Below are positions 36,379 through 45,678 of a stretch of DNA of 64,000 bases, in pieces. Position 1 is the first letter of the stretch. Each line of letters opens with the position of its first letter. The notes under the pieces are model-generated. The model was not told the origin of the DNA, did not search any database, and saw only the letters and a program-made list of their open reading frames with translations. The stretch covers positions 1 through 64,000 of the forward strand of contig CANNCA010000002.1 of the NCBI GenBank assembly GCA_947503005.1, read 5' to 3'. A program made the translations under genes and the position numbers. This DNA comes from an uncultured Flavobacteriaceae bacterium (GTDB lineage: Bacteria > Bacteroidota > Bacteroidia > Flavobacteriales > Flavobacteriaceae).

Positions 36379-37890
36379 TTAATTGGCGATTGCTTTCTGA
36401 TGGACTTCACTCAAATCGAGCGGGTCGTTGAGTTGTTTTTGAAGTTGTTGTAAATCAGCAAAAAGTACCTTAACTATTTCTTGATATTCAGGATTTTCAG
36501 CCAGATTGTTAATTTCTTCAGGGTCGTTTTTCATATCAAACAACAGTAACGTGTTCCCCTTTGGATAAACGATTAACTTAAATTCGTCTTTTCGAATCAT
36601 CCGCTGGAAATTCATGTAACCATTGTAAATACCATCATAATGGCTTTCAGTGCGACTTCCATCTACTAAATCCAAGACACTGTTGAAGTAAACATAATCT
36701 GGTTTATCTACTCCGGCCAAATCGAGACTAGTGGCCATCGCATCTTGTAAATAGATATCTACATCTACTTTTTTATCCGCAGGAATATCAGGCCCAACAA
36801 TCATAAATGGAGGTCTTATGCTATGGTCGAACTGTGTTTGTTTTCCTAGAAGACCATGTCTTCCAACAGCTAGTCCGTGATCGGAGGTAAATATGATGTA
36901 GGTGTTATCCATTTTTCCGGTAGCTTCCAATCCATTTAAAATTTCACCGATTTGATCATCTAGATGAGTGATGAGGGCATAATATTCCTTGATATGGGTT
37001 TTAACGGCGTATTCAGTTCTTGGGAAAGGTGCCAAAGCTTCATCGCGTAAGTCAGGTCCGTTTCCAATATTATCTTTAAAGGGATACATGGGAAGGAAGC
37101 TTTCAGGAACACTTATGTTTTCAATCGGATACATATCCAAATATTCCTGAGGTGCCTGTCTTGGATCATGAGGTGCGTTGAACGCCAAATACATAAAGAA
37201 AGGTTTATCGCTTGATTTGGTCTGGTCAATAAAACCAAGCGCGTCGTCTTTTAAAACCTCACTCCAATGCTTTCCATCTTGCCAAAATCCTCCAAAAGCT
37301 TTGTTTGTTGCGTTCCAAAGCGTGTCATTTTCATTCAATGGACGGTTATAACCAATAGCTCTAATTTCTTCTTCAGATTTCCCTTCTTCAATCATTTTGT
37401 TGATATAGGGAATAGTACCTTGATGACTCCAGGCATCCCGTGGCATGCCGGGTCGAATATGAACTACATTTTGAAAAACGGAATCCGCTGGAGCATCGAC
37501 ATGCCATTTTCCGGTCATATAGGTGTCATAACCAGCACCTTCCATAAGTTTGCCCCAAGTTTTATCAAAATTCTTGTTCTCCTTCCACCCCTTTCGAAAT
37601 TCATTAACATCCCAAACACTGCGACCGGAAATTATCATCGCTCGAGATGCGACGCAAACAGCACCATTCCAGGCGCCCATGTTGTACGTATGGGTGAAGG
37701 TGGTTCCTTGTCTTACTAAACGGTCAAGATTTGGGGTTTTTATTTCTGTGTTTCCAAGAGCGTTAATTGCGGAGTATGTCATGTCATCTGCAAAGACGAA
37801 AACAATATTGGGTTTTTTGAGAACTTCCTTTTCTTCGGATTTACATCCAAATACCAATGTTAAGGACAGCAGGAAAAATACCTTTTTCAT
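36379..37890 (-). CDS. Sulfatase (S1 family) lipoprotein, CVASR active-site variant
   Basis: A 503-residue protein with lipoprotein signal (lipobox VFGC, Cys 16) and the S1 sulfatase fold: PNIVFVFADDM (metal Asp 35/36), the catalytic segment NGAVCVASRAM with Cys 79, KWHV, and ILNGL plus YIIFTSDHGLAVGRHGLLGKQ. The motif reads C-x-A-x-R rather than the common C-x-P-x-R; the Cys would be converted to formylglycine by the FGE encoded at 47305-48456. Its C-terminal part has the usual DP-xEINNLA end. Three bases separate it from the next sulfatase, so translation is probably coupled. Substrate sulfate ester is unknown; fucose or galactose sulfate is likely from context. Confidence 0.9.
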   Translation of the reverse strand: MKKVFFLLSLTLVFGCKSEEKEVLKKPNIVFVFADDMTYSAINALGNTEIKTPNLDRLVRQGTTFTHTYNMGAWNGAVCVASRAMIISGRSVWDVNEFRKGWKENKNFDKTWGKLMEGAGYDTYMTGKWHVDAPADSVFQNVVHIRPGMPRDAWSHQGTIPYINKMIEEGKSEEEIRAIGYNRPLNENDTLWNATNKAFGGFWQDGKHWSEVLKDDALGFIDQTKSSDKPFFMYLAFNAPHDPRQAPQEYLDMYPIENISVPESFLPMYPFKDNIGNGPDLRDEALAPFPRTEYAVKTHIKEYYALITHLDDQIGEILNGLEATGKMDNTYIIFTSDHGLAVGRHGLLGKQTQFDHSIRPPFMIVGPDIPADKKVDVDIYLQDAMATSLDLAGVDKPDYVYFNSVLDLVDGSRTESHYDGIYNGYMNFQRMIRKDEFKLIVYPKGNTLLLFDMKNDPEEINNLAENPEYQEIVKVLFADLQQLQKQLNDPLDLSEVHQKAIAN

Positions 37891-37893
37891 ATG

Positions 37894-39714
37894 TTATAGC
37901 TTTTCGATTTCAGTGTAATAAGCGGATAGTTCCGTTCCATCCTGTGATAAAAATTTACTCCTCAGTTCGTAGCTTCCCTTGGAAAGATTTGCCTTGACGG
38001 TAATAAAATTTTCTGATTTCTGTGGGCCAGATTCAAACTTGGAATTTCCAACTTCAATAAAGCCTGCATCTATTTTTAAAGCTTTTCCTTTCGGAAGTTC
38101 ATCCATAAATGATGTACCATCAACTTTCTCTACTGACGCATTCAAATCTAGCCCTGATTCTGGAGAATAGCGGTATAGTTTGAACTGGTAAGCACCATCT
38201 TCAATTACATTGATACTGTAATATCCATTAGGGTGTGCTTCCCCCTTTCGAATCTGAACTTGATTCCAAGGCAAATTATCTGGAGTGTGCATATCATGAA
38301 TTGTTATAAGTGCGGGATTTGCAGCTTCGTCACCAATAGGAATTTCAGCATATCGAATATCTGGCTCTAAACTTTCCCACCATTCATCGTAAAATTTCTG
38401 CATCTTTTTGACCCGTTCAGGATGTTGCTCAGCAATATCGTTTTTTTGTCCTACATCTTCGCGTGTATTGTACAGCTCTTTGCCATTTACCAATCGCCAT
38501 TCGCCTTGCATTACGGAGGGATTTCGACCTTTTTCTGGAAGTTGATTCCGCTGTGTATCGACTACTAACATTCGTTCGGTATCCGTTTCTTCACCTTTTA
38601 AAGTGGCGACCATACTTTTCCCATCCAAAGGTTTTTTAGACGTAAAAGGAATGTTCGCTAATTCGGCCAAGGTTGGTAATAAATCTACATGAGCTACCAA
38701 ATCATTACTTTTTGATTTCCGTTGGATATCACCATTCGGCCAACTTATGAAGAAGGGTACCTTGTGTCCACCGTCATAGTGACTTCCCTTAGTTCCTCTC
38801 AATCCTGAGTTATACCCTAGAACTTCGCCACTTTCTTCTACTGTAGTAATACCCCTAGCTGTTCCGTTATCCGTAGTGAAAATTAGAATAGTATTGTCAA
38901 ATTGGTCTGTTTCTTTGAGATGAGCAACTAGTCTTCCGAAGTTATTGTCTATGTTGGAAACCATGCCATAAAACCTTTTTTGGATGTCGGTCAACGGAGC
39001 TGAGGCATACATTTGTCCATACTCCTCCGGAACGTTAAATGGTCCATGAGCCGCATTCAATGCTAAATACATAAAGAAAGGTTCTTCTTTTGGTCTTTTG
39101 GTATATGTTATAGCTTCATCAAACCAAACATCGGTACAATAGCCGGATGTCTTTTCAGGTTTTCCATTACGGAAATAAGTGTCATCAAAATAGTCATTGT
39201 TCCAGAAATCGGGAGTTTGCTGTACGCCTCCACCACCGTGATAAAAGGCTTCTTGAAAACCTCTGTCGTGTGGTCGGAAGGGATAATTATCCCCCAAATG
39301 CCATTTCCCAAACATTATGGTTTGATATCCGTTACGCTGAAACACCTCTGGCATTGTTTCCTCATCTTCTAATAAAATGGAGCAACCCGCGATTGTATGC
39401 CAAGCATTATTTCTATTGGCGTTTCTTCCAGTCATGATACCTGCCCTTGTTGGCGCGCAAGTGGTTCCCACGTGAAAATTTGTAAGTTCCATCGACTCTT
39501 TCGCAAAGGCATCAAGATGAGGTGTTTGGACGATTGGGTTACCGTGATACCCTAAATCACCATAACCTTGGTCATCGGTAACTATAACTATAATGTTGGG
39601 CTTTTTGGAGGTCTCTGTAGTTTCATTTTGTATTTCTGATTTTTTCTCGCCACATGAAAGAAGGAGTATGAAAAGTGAAAAAAGGAATGGTCTTAAAAGG
39701 TGGGTTCTGGTCAT
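37894..39714 (-). CDS. Arylsulfatase-type (S1) lipoprotein
   Basis: A 606-residue protein from the ATG at 39714 (a TTG two codons upstream is less likely). Lipobox LLSC (Cys 21), then PNIIVIVTDDQGYGDLGYHGNP and the catalytic TTCAPTRAGIMTGRN (Cys 86, canonical C-x-P-x-R), FGKWHLGD, and ILIFTTDNGTARG. After the catalytic domain, about 150 residues form an added C-terminal domain (GYYSINVIEDGAYQFKLYRYSP and a beta-rich tail) found in many S1 members. The gene starts nine bases after the HTCS stop and is followed three bases later by the next sulfatase, indicating a single operon. Activated by FGE. Confidence 0.92.
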   Translation of the reverse strand: MTRTHLLRPFLFSLFILLLSCGEKKSEIQNETTETSKKPNIIVIVTDDQGYGDLGYHGNPIVQTPHLDAFAKESMELTNFHVGTTCAPTRAGIMTGRNANRNNAWHTIAGCSILLEDEETMPEVFQRNGYQTIMFGKWHLGDNYPFRPHDRGFQEAFYHGGGGVQQTPDFWNNDYFDDTYFRNGKPEKTSGYCTDVWFDEAITYTKRPKEEPFFMYLALNAAHGPFNVPEEYGQMYASAPLTDIQKRFYGMVSNIDNNFGRLVAHLKETDQFDNTILIFTTDNGTARGITTVEESGEVLGYNSGLRGTKGSHYDGGHKVPFFISWPNGDIQRKSKSNDLVAHVDLLPTLAELANIPFTSKKPLDGKSMVATLKGEETDTERMLVVDTQRNQLPEKGRNPSVMQGEWRLVNGKELYNTREDVGQKNDIAEQHPERVKKMQKFYDEWWESLEPDIRYAEIPIGDEAANPALITIHDMHTPDNLPWNQVQIRKGEAHPNGYYSINVIEDGAYQFKLYRYSPESGLDLNASVEKVDGTSFMDELPKGKALKIDAGFIEVGNSKFESGPQKSENFITVKANLSKGSYELRSKFLSQDGTELSAYYTEIEKL

Positions 39715-39723
39715 TGCCAAGGT

Positions 39724-42700
39724 TTATATTTTAATGGGTTTTCTTTCTGCTTTCCGTTTGGCTACATATACACTGGGAATCACTCCAAATTGCTTTTTAA
39801 AACATTTCGAAAAATAAGAAGCCGTATTAAAACCTGTCATATACATGATTTCTTTAACTGATAGGTCGCTTTGGTCAAATAATTGAACAGCTCTTTTAAG
39901 ACGAATATTTCGAATGAATTCACTTGAAGATAATCCAGTAATTTCTTTGAATTTTAAATAGAGATTACTTCTACTATGGCCCATTTCTTTGACCATCATC
40001 TCTACATTAAAATCTGTGTTGGTCATATGTTTTTCAACAATTTCAATAGCCTGCTGCAAAAACAGTTCATCCGTAGAAGTAACGGTGACTTCTTTAGGTT
40101 GTAAAGTGATTTCGAGATTGAAACGCCTTCGTAATTCTTCACGTTGTTTGACAATATTGTTCAGTTTTAGCTGTAATAATTCAATGTCAAAAGGTTTTCT
40201 AATATAATCATCGGCTCCATTTTGAAGCCCTTCCAATTCACTTTCTTGTGATGATTTAGCGGTTATCATAATTACCGGAATGTGACTGGTAGCTGTTTTG
40301 GTCTTGATTTTTTCGCAAAGTTCCAAGCCATCCATTATAGGCATTACAACATCGGTCAATATTATATTGGGAATAATAGATACAGCCATTTCAAGACCTT
40401 CCTTACCATTTTCAGCCTCGTATATCGTATATTCATCCTCGAGTGTGTTCTTGATGAACGCACGAATATCGGGATTGTCGTCAACAACTAGCAGAGCAGG
40501 CGATTTGGACCTTTTATCTGATAATTCAGTATCAAGAATTTCATCATTCAAACTAACGGCAAACGACTCAGCCTCAGAAGAACGAATTTCAAAATCACTA
40601 TCAGACGACTCTTTGATTGTAATCTCATCAATGTTCTCATATGCCTCTCGATCCCTGGGCAATGCTATAATAAAACTTGTTGCTACGTTAGGTTCGCTGA
40701 CTACGGTAATTTTTCCTTGATGAAGTTCAACTAAACTTTTTACGAATGATAACCCGATTCCTGCGCCGTTCAAGTTTTTCTTACCTTTTTCTTGCTCTAC
40801 ATAAAATCGTTCGAAAATATGATTGATGTTTTCCTTTGGTATACCTGAACCGGAATCTGTGACCTGGATGACAACGTATGAATAAGGGTCTTTTTCAAAT
40901 GATAGTAGCTTCAAGATTTTTTGATCCGCACCTTCTTTTATCTCAATTGAAATATGTCCATATTTAGGAGTGAATTTAAATGCGTTGGACAGTAAGTTGT
41001 TAATAATCTTTTCAACTGCTTCGTGATCAAACCAGGTGAGAATGCTGTTACTTGCCCCAGTTACTTCAAGGGCTATGCCTGTTTTATGTGCAGTAAACTG
41101 AAAAGGCTCTCCAAGTTCTTTTATAAATGAAACAATATCGCTCCTGCGTATGACCAATCGAGCCTTTCCTTGACCTACCTTTCTAAAATCAAGAAGTTGG
41201 TTGACCAAACGCATCAAATAATCCGTATTTTTTTCCATCAGACCGTACTGTTCGTTGGTCTTTTCAGGAGAAAGTCCATGTCCTTTTTTTCTAAGGTATT
41301 CTAAAGGACCTTTTATTAGGGTTAGCGGTGTTCTGAATTCGTGTGAAATATTGGTGAAGAATTCCAACTTCATCTGTTGCATTTCTTCATAGTTCTCTTT
41401 TTCAAGATGTTCAAGTTCCAGACTGTGTTTTCTAGTAGTCTTGATTATCGTAAATTTTCTATAGGCGAACAAGGCAAGAATGCCCAAAAGACCATAGAAC
41501 AAATAGGCCCAAGTCGTTTGCCAAAAGGGTGGAACGATTCTTATACTTATTTGTGAAGGAGTTTCATCCCAAAGACCATCATTGTTCGAGGCTTTGACCT
41601 TGAGGATGTAATCACCAGGTTCAAGATTGGTATATGTAGCGAAGCGTTTGCTGTAATCAGTGTTGATCCAATTTTCGTCAAACCCTTCAAGCATGTAGGC
41701 AAACTGGTTTTTTTGAGGTGCAGCATAGTGTAAGGACGAAAATTGAAAAGAAAAACTATTCTCCCAATGCTTAAGCTTGATTTCTTCCGTTTCGTACAGC
41801 GGTTTTTCGAGTATGACCCTATTGTTGAATTCTTTGTCAACTTCTACCGGAGTATTAAAAATTGCGAAATCCGTAATTACTGTTTCCGTGGTAAAGGCGT
41901 TTTCTTTGATTTTGGTGGGAAAAAATGCATTAAATCCGTTGACTCCTCCAAATATCATTTCTCCGGTCTCTCTTTTTAAAGCGGCCAGTTCTTGAAATTC
42001 ATTACTTTGTAAACCATCATTGGCATCATAGTTTTTGAATTCCTTCGTTGTAGGGTTGAAACGAGACAACCCTTGATTCGTGGATAGCCAAATGTTGTGA
42101 TCTTCATCTTCTAAAATTCCTTTGATTACGTTGTTCGGAAGACCATCGGCTTCCGTATATGATTCAAAATGAGCTGATCCAGACTGTGAAGAAGGAACGA
42201 ACTTATTCAACCCCCCGCCGAACGTCCCTATCCAAAAATCTCCTGCTGTGGTCTCATATAATGCTAATATATAGTTGTGACTTAAAGAATTTGGATTTTC
42301 ATTTTCGTGCTTAAATACCTCAAATTTTGGATTTGGGTTGTTCTTTTCTTTTGCCGAAATTCTAGATAATCCGTCCCCAGTGCCTATCCAAAGATTCGCA
42401 TTTTTATCCTCATAAATACTGCGAATTATATTGCTGGATACACTGCTGGCATCAGATTCTCTATTTCTAAAAGTTGTTTTTTGATAACCGCTACCATCTT
42501 TATTGGGAATCCATCTGCTCAACCCACCACCATATGTTCCTATCCAGATATTTTGCTCACTATCTGTGAGTAATGCGAATACACTGTAGTTATTTCCTTG
42601 AATTGGTTTTATACCGCTGTTCTTAATGTTTTTTGTATTGGTAATATCAAGCTCGAATAGTGCTGGAGTACCTTCGGCCCCTACTAACAGAATTTTATTA

Positions 42701-44001
42701 CCGGCCCTTGTAATTTCTGTAATCGCGAAGGCATTCGAAATAGCTTCAAAAGTTTGAAAATTGTCATATTTTTCTATACCAGATTCATCTGTATGCATAT
42801 TAAGTCCGCCCCCTTCGGTTCCTACCCACAGTGCGCCGTTACTATCTTCAAAAAGTGACCTAATCTTGTCATAGCTCAAACTATTTGGATTTAAGGTTTT
42901 CCTAATGTGGGCAAATTGCTTTCTTTCTGGATCGAATTTATTTACACCTCCACCATTGGTGCCTACCCAAATAATACCAGCATTATCGATAGCTAATGAC
43001 TTGATAATATTTTTGCTTATGCTATTTTGGTCTAGTGGGTTGTAAGTGAATTTCTTGGAATATTTGGGTAGTGTGCTATCAAAAGGTTTACGTACTAGCA
43101 AAAGTCCTGAATTAGTACCACACCAAATGTTTTGATTATTGTCAACGACAATATCATTAAAATACCCTTCATGAACCCTGACTAACTTATCACTTGTGCC
43201 GTTATTTTCCTGTACATAGAGCCCCTCAATGGTACCGATAATTAGGTGGCCTTCTTTATCCTCTGCAATACTTGTAATCGTAGTGTTGGTTAGACCTAAA
43301 TCCTCATTAATACATTTAAAATAAATGTCACCATTTTGATCACGCGATAGTTTGAATAAACCCCCAACACCACCTACAAGAAGCTGGTTCGAACTATTTT
43401 CAAAAATGCTATAAATCCTGCGACCATCCCAGTTTGGTGAAATTGGCTCAGGCTCAAAGCTGTACTTATGAAATACAACACTATCCAACGATTTACTAAG
43501 GTCTAGCATGTTCAAACCCTTATTCGTTCCAATCCACAGGCGTTTATTTCGATCTTTGAATAGGGTAGAAATGTGATCATCACTTAGACTCGATAGGTTT
43601 TCGTTTTGATGCCTAAAAGCTCTAAATTTTTCGGTTGCCCTATCAAAATAATTTAGGCCACTACCGGTAGTGCCAATCCACAAATTACCTTTTTCGTCAC
43701 CTTCTATATCGAAAATGAGGTTACTGTTGATACCGCCGGGTATGTTTGGACTAGGATTGTAAACCGAAAATTCATAACCGTTATACTTATTCAGGCCATC
43801 GTGTGTGGCGAACCACATAAATCCTTGATAATCTTGGTAAATGGCGTTGATGTCACTCTGGGAAAGACCATCTTCGGTGGTAAGGTGATCAAAAAATATA
43901 TTGTCCTGAGCCAAAACAGCAAACGGCAAGTAAAATAATACGGCAAATAGAATGGTAAACTGACAACGTAATGTGTTTAGAAATAGTTCCATCATTTGCA
44001 T
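39724..44001 (-). CDS. Hybrid two-component system regulator (HTCS)
   Basis: A 1425-residue one-protein phosphorelay. I took the ATG at 44001; longer in-frame starts are TTG. Signal peptide (ending AVLAQ), a periplasmic two-bladed-propeller sensor with many Reg_prop-type units such as WIGTxGxGLN and DGLSQSDINAIYQDYQGFMWFAT, a Y_Y_Y domain (about 740-800), a membrane helix (about 830), a histidine kinase with NISHEFRTPLTLIKGPL (His near 886) and NNLLSNAFKFTP and GAGIGLSFV, a receiver domain with Asp in IILTDVVMP (about 1215), and an AraC-type DNA-binding end (about 1330-1425). In Bacteroidota such proteins sense oligosaccharides and switch on glycan-use genes. It is the first gene of the sulfatase operon, nine bases before the next ATG. 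Confidence 0.93.
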   Translation of the reverse strand: MQMMELFLNTLRCQFTILFAVLFYLPFAVLAQDNIFFDHLTTEDGLSQSDINAIYQDYQGFMWFATHDGLNKYNGYEFSVYNPSPNIPGGINSNLIFDIEGDEKGNLWIGTTGSGLNYFDRATEKFRAFRHQNENLSSLSDDHISTLFKDRNKRLWIGTNKGLNMLDLSKSLDSVVFHKYSFEPEPISPNWDGRRIYSIFENSSNQLLVGGVGGLFKLSRDQNGDIYFKCINEDLGLTNTTITSIAEDKEGHLIIGTIEGLYVQENNGTSDKLVRVHEGYFNDIVVDNNQNIWCGTNSGLLLVRKPFDSTLPKYSKKFTYNPLDQNSISKNIIKSLAIDNAGIIWVGTNGGGVNKFDPERKQFAHIRKTLNPNSLSYDKIRSLFEDSNGALWVGTEGGGLNMHTDESGIEKYDNFQTFEAISNAFAITEITRAGNKILLVGAEGTPALFELDITNTKNIKNSGIKPIQGNNYSVFALLTDSEQNIWIGTYGGGLSRWIPNKDGSGYQKTTFRNRESDASSVSSNIIRSIYEDKNANLWIGTGDGLSRISAKEKNNPNPKFEVFKHENENPNSLSHNYILALYETTAGDFWIGTFGGGLNKFVPSSQSGSAHFESYTEADGLPNNVIKGILEDEDHNIWLSTNQGLSRFNPTTKEFKNYDANDGLQSNEFQELAALKRETGEMIFGGVNGFNAFFPTKIKENAFTTETVITDFAIFNTPVEVDKEFNNRVILEKPLYETEEIKLKHWENSFSFQFSSLHYAAPQKNQFAYMLEGFDENWINTDYSKRFATYTNLEPGDYILKVKASNNDGLWDETPSQISIRIVPPFWQTTWAYLFYGLLGILALFAYRKFTIIKTTRKHSLELEHLEKENYEEMQQMKLEFFTNISHEFRTPLTLIKGPLEYLRKKGHGLSPEKTNEQYGLMEKNTDYLMRLVNQLLDFRKVGQGKARLVIRRSDIVSFIKELGEPFQFTAHKTGIALEVTGASNSILTWFDHEAVEKIINNLLSNAFKFTPKYGHISIEIKEGADQKILKLLSFEKDPYSYVVIQVTDSGSGIPKENINHIFERFYVEQEKGKKNLNGAGIGLSFVKSLVELHQGKITVVSEPNVATSFIIALPRDREAYENIDEITIKESSDSDFEIRSSEAESFAVSLNDEILDTELSDKRSKSPALLVVDDNPDIRAFIKNTLEDEYTIYEAENGKEGLEMAVSIIPNIILTDVVMPIMDGLELCEKIKTKTATSHIPVIMITAKSSQESELEGLQNGADDYIRKPFDIELLQLKLNNIVKQREELRRRFNLEITLQPKEVTVTSTDELFLQQAIEIVEKHMTNTDFNVEMMVKEMGHSRSNLYLKFKEITGLSSSEFIRNIRLKRAVQLFDQSDLSVKEIMYMTGFNTASYFSKCFKKQFGVIPSVYVAKRKAERKPIKI

Positions 44002-44335
44002 TTTTTCAATAGAAATTAAATATACCAAATTATAATCATCGTGTCTTGCTTTAAAACCTTTGGATGAACATGGTTATCATTTCCTATGATCTAATTTAAT
44101 TAACCAGAACCCAACCTAGCCTTATCGCTTTTAATTTTCGATTAGAAATGGTCCTGAAAGTATAACATATGGTTCTTCATATTTAAACATCCGCTGCGAT
44201 TGCGTAGATTATCTTTGTTTACACGAAATGAAAGAAATATTCTCAATTACATCATTTAAAAAATCATTTTTTCTTTTTACCTTACAAACAGCTTCATAAT
44301 CAGATTAGTAACCAACAAGATATAAATCCACTATA
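44002..44335. promoter_or_regulatory. Divergent control region between HTCS and Gfo/Idh-sulfatase operons
   Basis: A 330-base A+T-rich noncoding spacer lies between the two divergent halves of the sulfatase locus. A plus-strand TAnnTTTG-like box is visible at 44220-44227 (tatctttg), but no TTG lies at the normal distance upstream. The HTCS protein's own target site is expected here; I see no obvious repeat that could be it. Confidence 0.5.
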
Positions 44336-45673
44336 ATGAAAAATGATAAAAACATGGGTGAATCAAAAAAGTCCAGAAGGGATTTCGTTAAAAAATCGGC
44401 GCTCTTTACGGGGGGAGCTATGCTTCTACCAAACATGCAAATGAGCGGTATGGTTAATGTTTTTAATGATAAAAAATTAAAAATTGCTTTAGTTGGATGT
44501 GGAGGTCGTGGCACGGGTGCTGCCGTTCAGGCGCTAAATGCAGATGAGAATGTTGAATTGGTGGCGATGGCCGATGCTTTTGAAGATAGACTGCAAGGAA
44601 GTTTAGCCAATATTTCTAAGGAAATGGGTGAAACTAAAAAGGTAAATGTTCCTGAGAAAAATCGATTTGTTGGTTTTGATGGAGCACAAAAAGCGATGGA
44701 CTTGGCCGATGTTGTGATACTGGCGACACCGCCAGGTTTTCGCCCACAACACTTTGAATATGCAATCAACAACGGAAAGCATGTGTTTATGGAAAAACCC
44801 GTTGCTACCGATGTACCGGGCGTAAGAAAAGTTCTTGCGGCCGCAAAAGTGGCTAAGGATAAAAAGCTGAATGTAGTAGTCGGTCTGCAAAGACATTATC
44901 AGGACAGCTACTTGGCCGCTATAGATCATTTGAAAAAAGATAGTATCGGAAAAATAGTCTCAGGTCAAGTGTATTGGAACAGCGCCGGAGTTTGGGTGCG
45001 TGAGCGCCAACCCGGTCAAACTGAACTGGAATATCAAATGCGTAACTGGTACTATTTCAATTGGTTGTGCGGCGATCATATTTTAGAACAACACATTCAC
45101 AATATCGACGTAGCCAACTGGTTCATTGGCGAATATCCCATTTCAGCGCAGGGCATGGGAGGGCGTCAAGTTCGAACTGGTAAAGACCATGGTGAAATCT
45201 TCGATCATCACTTCGTTGAATTTACCTATCCAAGCGGTGCGGTAATCGCGAGTCAATGCAGGCACCAACCCGATACCATGCGTCGCGTTTCGGAATATTT
45301 TCAAGGAACGAAAGGAACAGTTTCAACTGCGGGGGATAATGTAGACATCAAAGGATGGAACGGAGAAACAATATTCGAACATAGGGGAAAAGAAGACCCG
45401 AACCCGTATGAGGTAGAACACGTTAAGTTATTCGAGTCGATACGAAATGGTGGGGTTATCACGGATGCCGAGAATGGTGCTAAAAGTACCATGACCGCAA
45501 TTTTGGGCAGAATGGCAACTTATTCTGGAAAAGTGGTAAAATGGGACGAAGCTATGGAGTCCAATTTGGCGCTAGTACCCGATCAGTTGACCTGGGATTC
45601 ACCTGCACCAGTGCAACCTAATGCGGATGGTATGTATGACATTCCCATGCCTGGTAAAACAACCGTAATGTAA
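44336..45673 (+). CDS. Gfo/Idh/MocA family oxidoreductase, Tat-exported (copy 2)
   Basis: A 445-residue protein with a twin-arginine signal (SRRDFVKKSALFTGGAMLLP). The Rossmann start is KIALVGCGGRGTGAAVQAL, followed by VILATPPGFRPQHFEYAINNGKHVFMEKP (catalytic Lys in EKP) and NWYYFNWLCGDHILEQHIHNIDVANW in the C-terminal domain. It is only distantly similar to the exported copy at 34916-36223, so it is not a recent duplicate. It is the first gene of the plus-strand half, five bases before a sulfatase. Its place among sulfatases suggests that it processes a glycan or its sugars outside the cytoplasmic membrane; the exact reaction is unknown. Confidence 0.9.
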   Translation: MKNDKNMGESKKSRRDFVKKSALFTGGAMLLPNMQMSGMVNVFNDKKLKIALVGCGGRGTGAAVQALNADENVELVAMADAFEDRLQGSLANISKEMGETKKVNVPEKNRFVGFDGAQKAMDLADVVILATPPGFRPQHFEYAINNGKHVFMEKPVATDVPGVRKVLAAAKVAKDKKLNVVVGLQRHYQDSYLAAIDHLKKDSIGKIVSGQVYWNSAGVWVRERQPGQTELEYQMRNWYYFNWLCGDHILEQHIHNIDVANWFIGEYPISAQGMGGRQVRTGKDHGEIFDHHFVEFTYPSGAVIASQCRHQPDTMRRVSEYFQGTKGTVSTAGDNVDIKGWNGETIFEHRGKEDPNPYEVEHVKLFESIRNGGVITDAENGAKSTMTAILGRMATYSGKVVKWDEAMESNLALVPDQLTWDSPAPVQPNADGMYDIPMPGKTTVM

Positions 45674-45678
45674 ATTCA

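Noticed and set aside
44002-44028. Longer HTCS start
   Set aside because: The first codon is TTG and the residues before the ATG at 44001 do not improve the signal peptide.
44220-44227. TAnnTTTG box before the plus-strand Gfo/Idh gene
   Set aside because: No TTG at a 17-23 base distance and more than 100 bases from the ATG; not called as a promoter.
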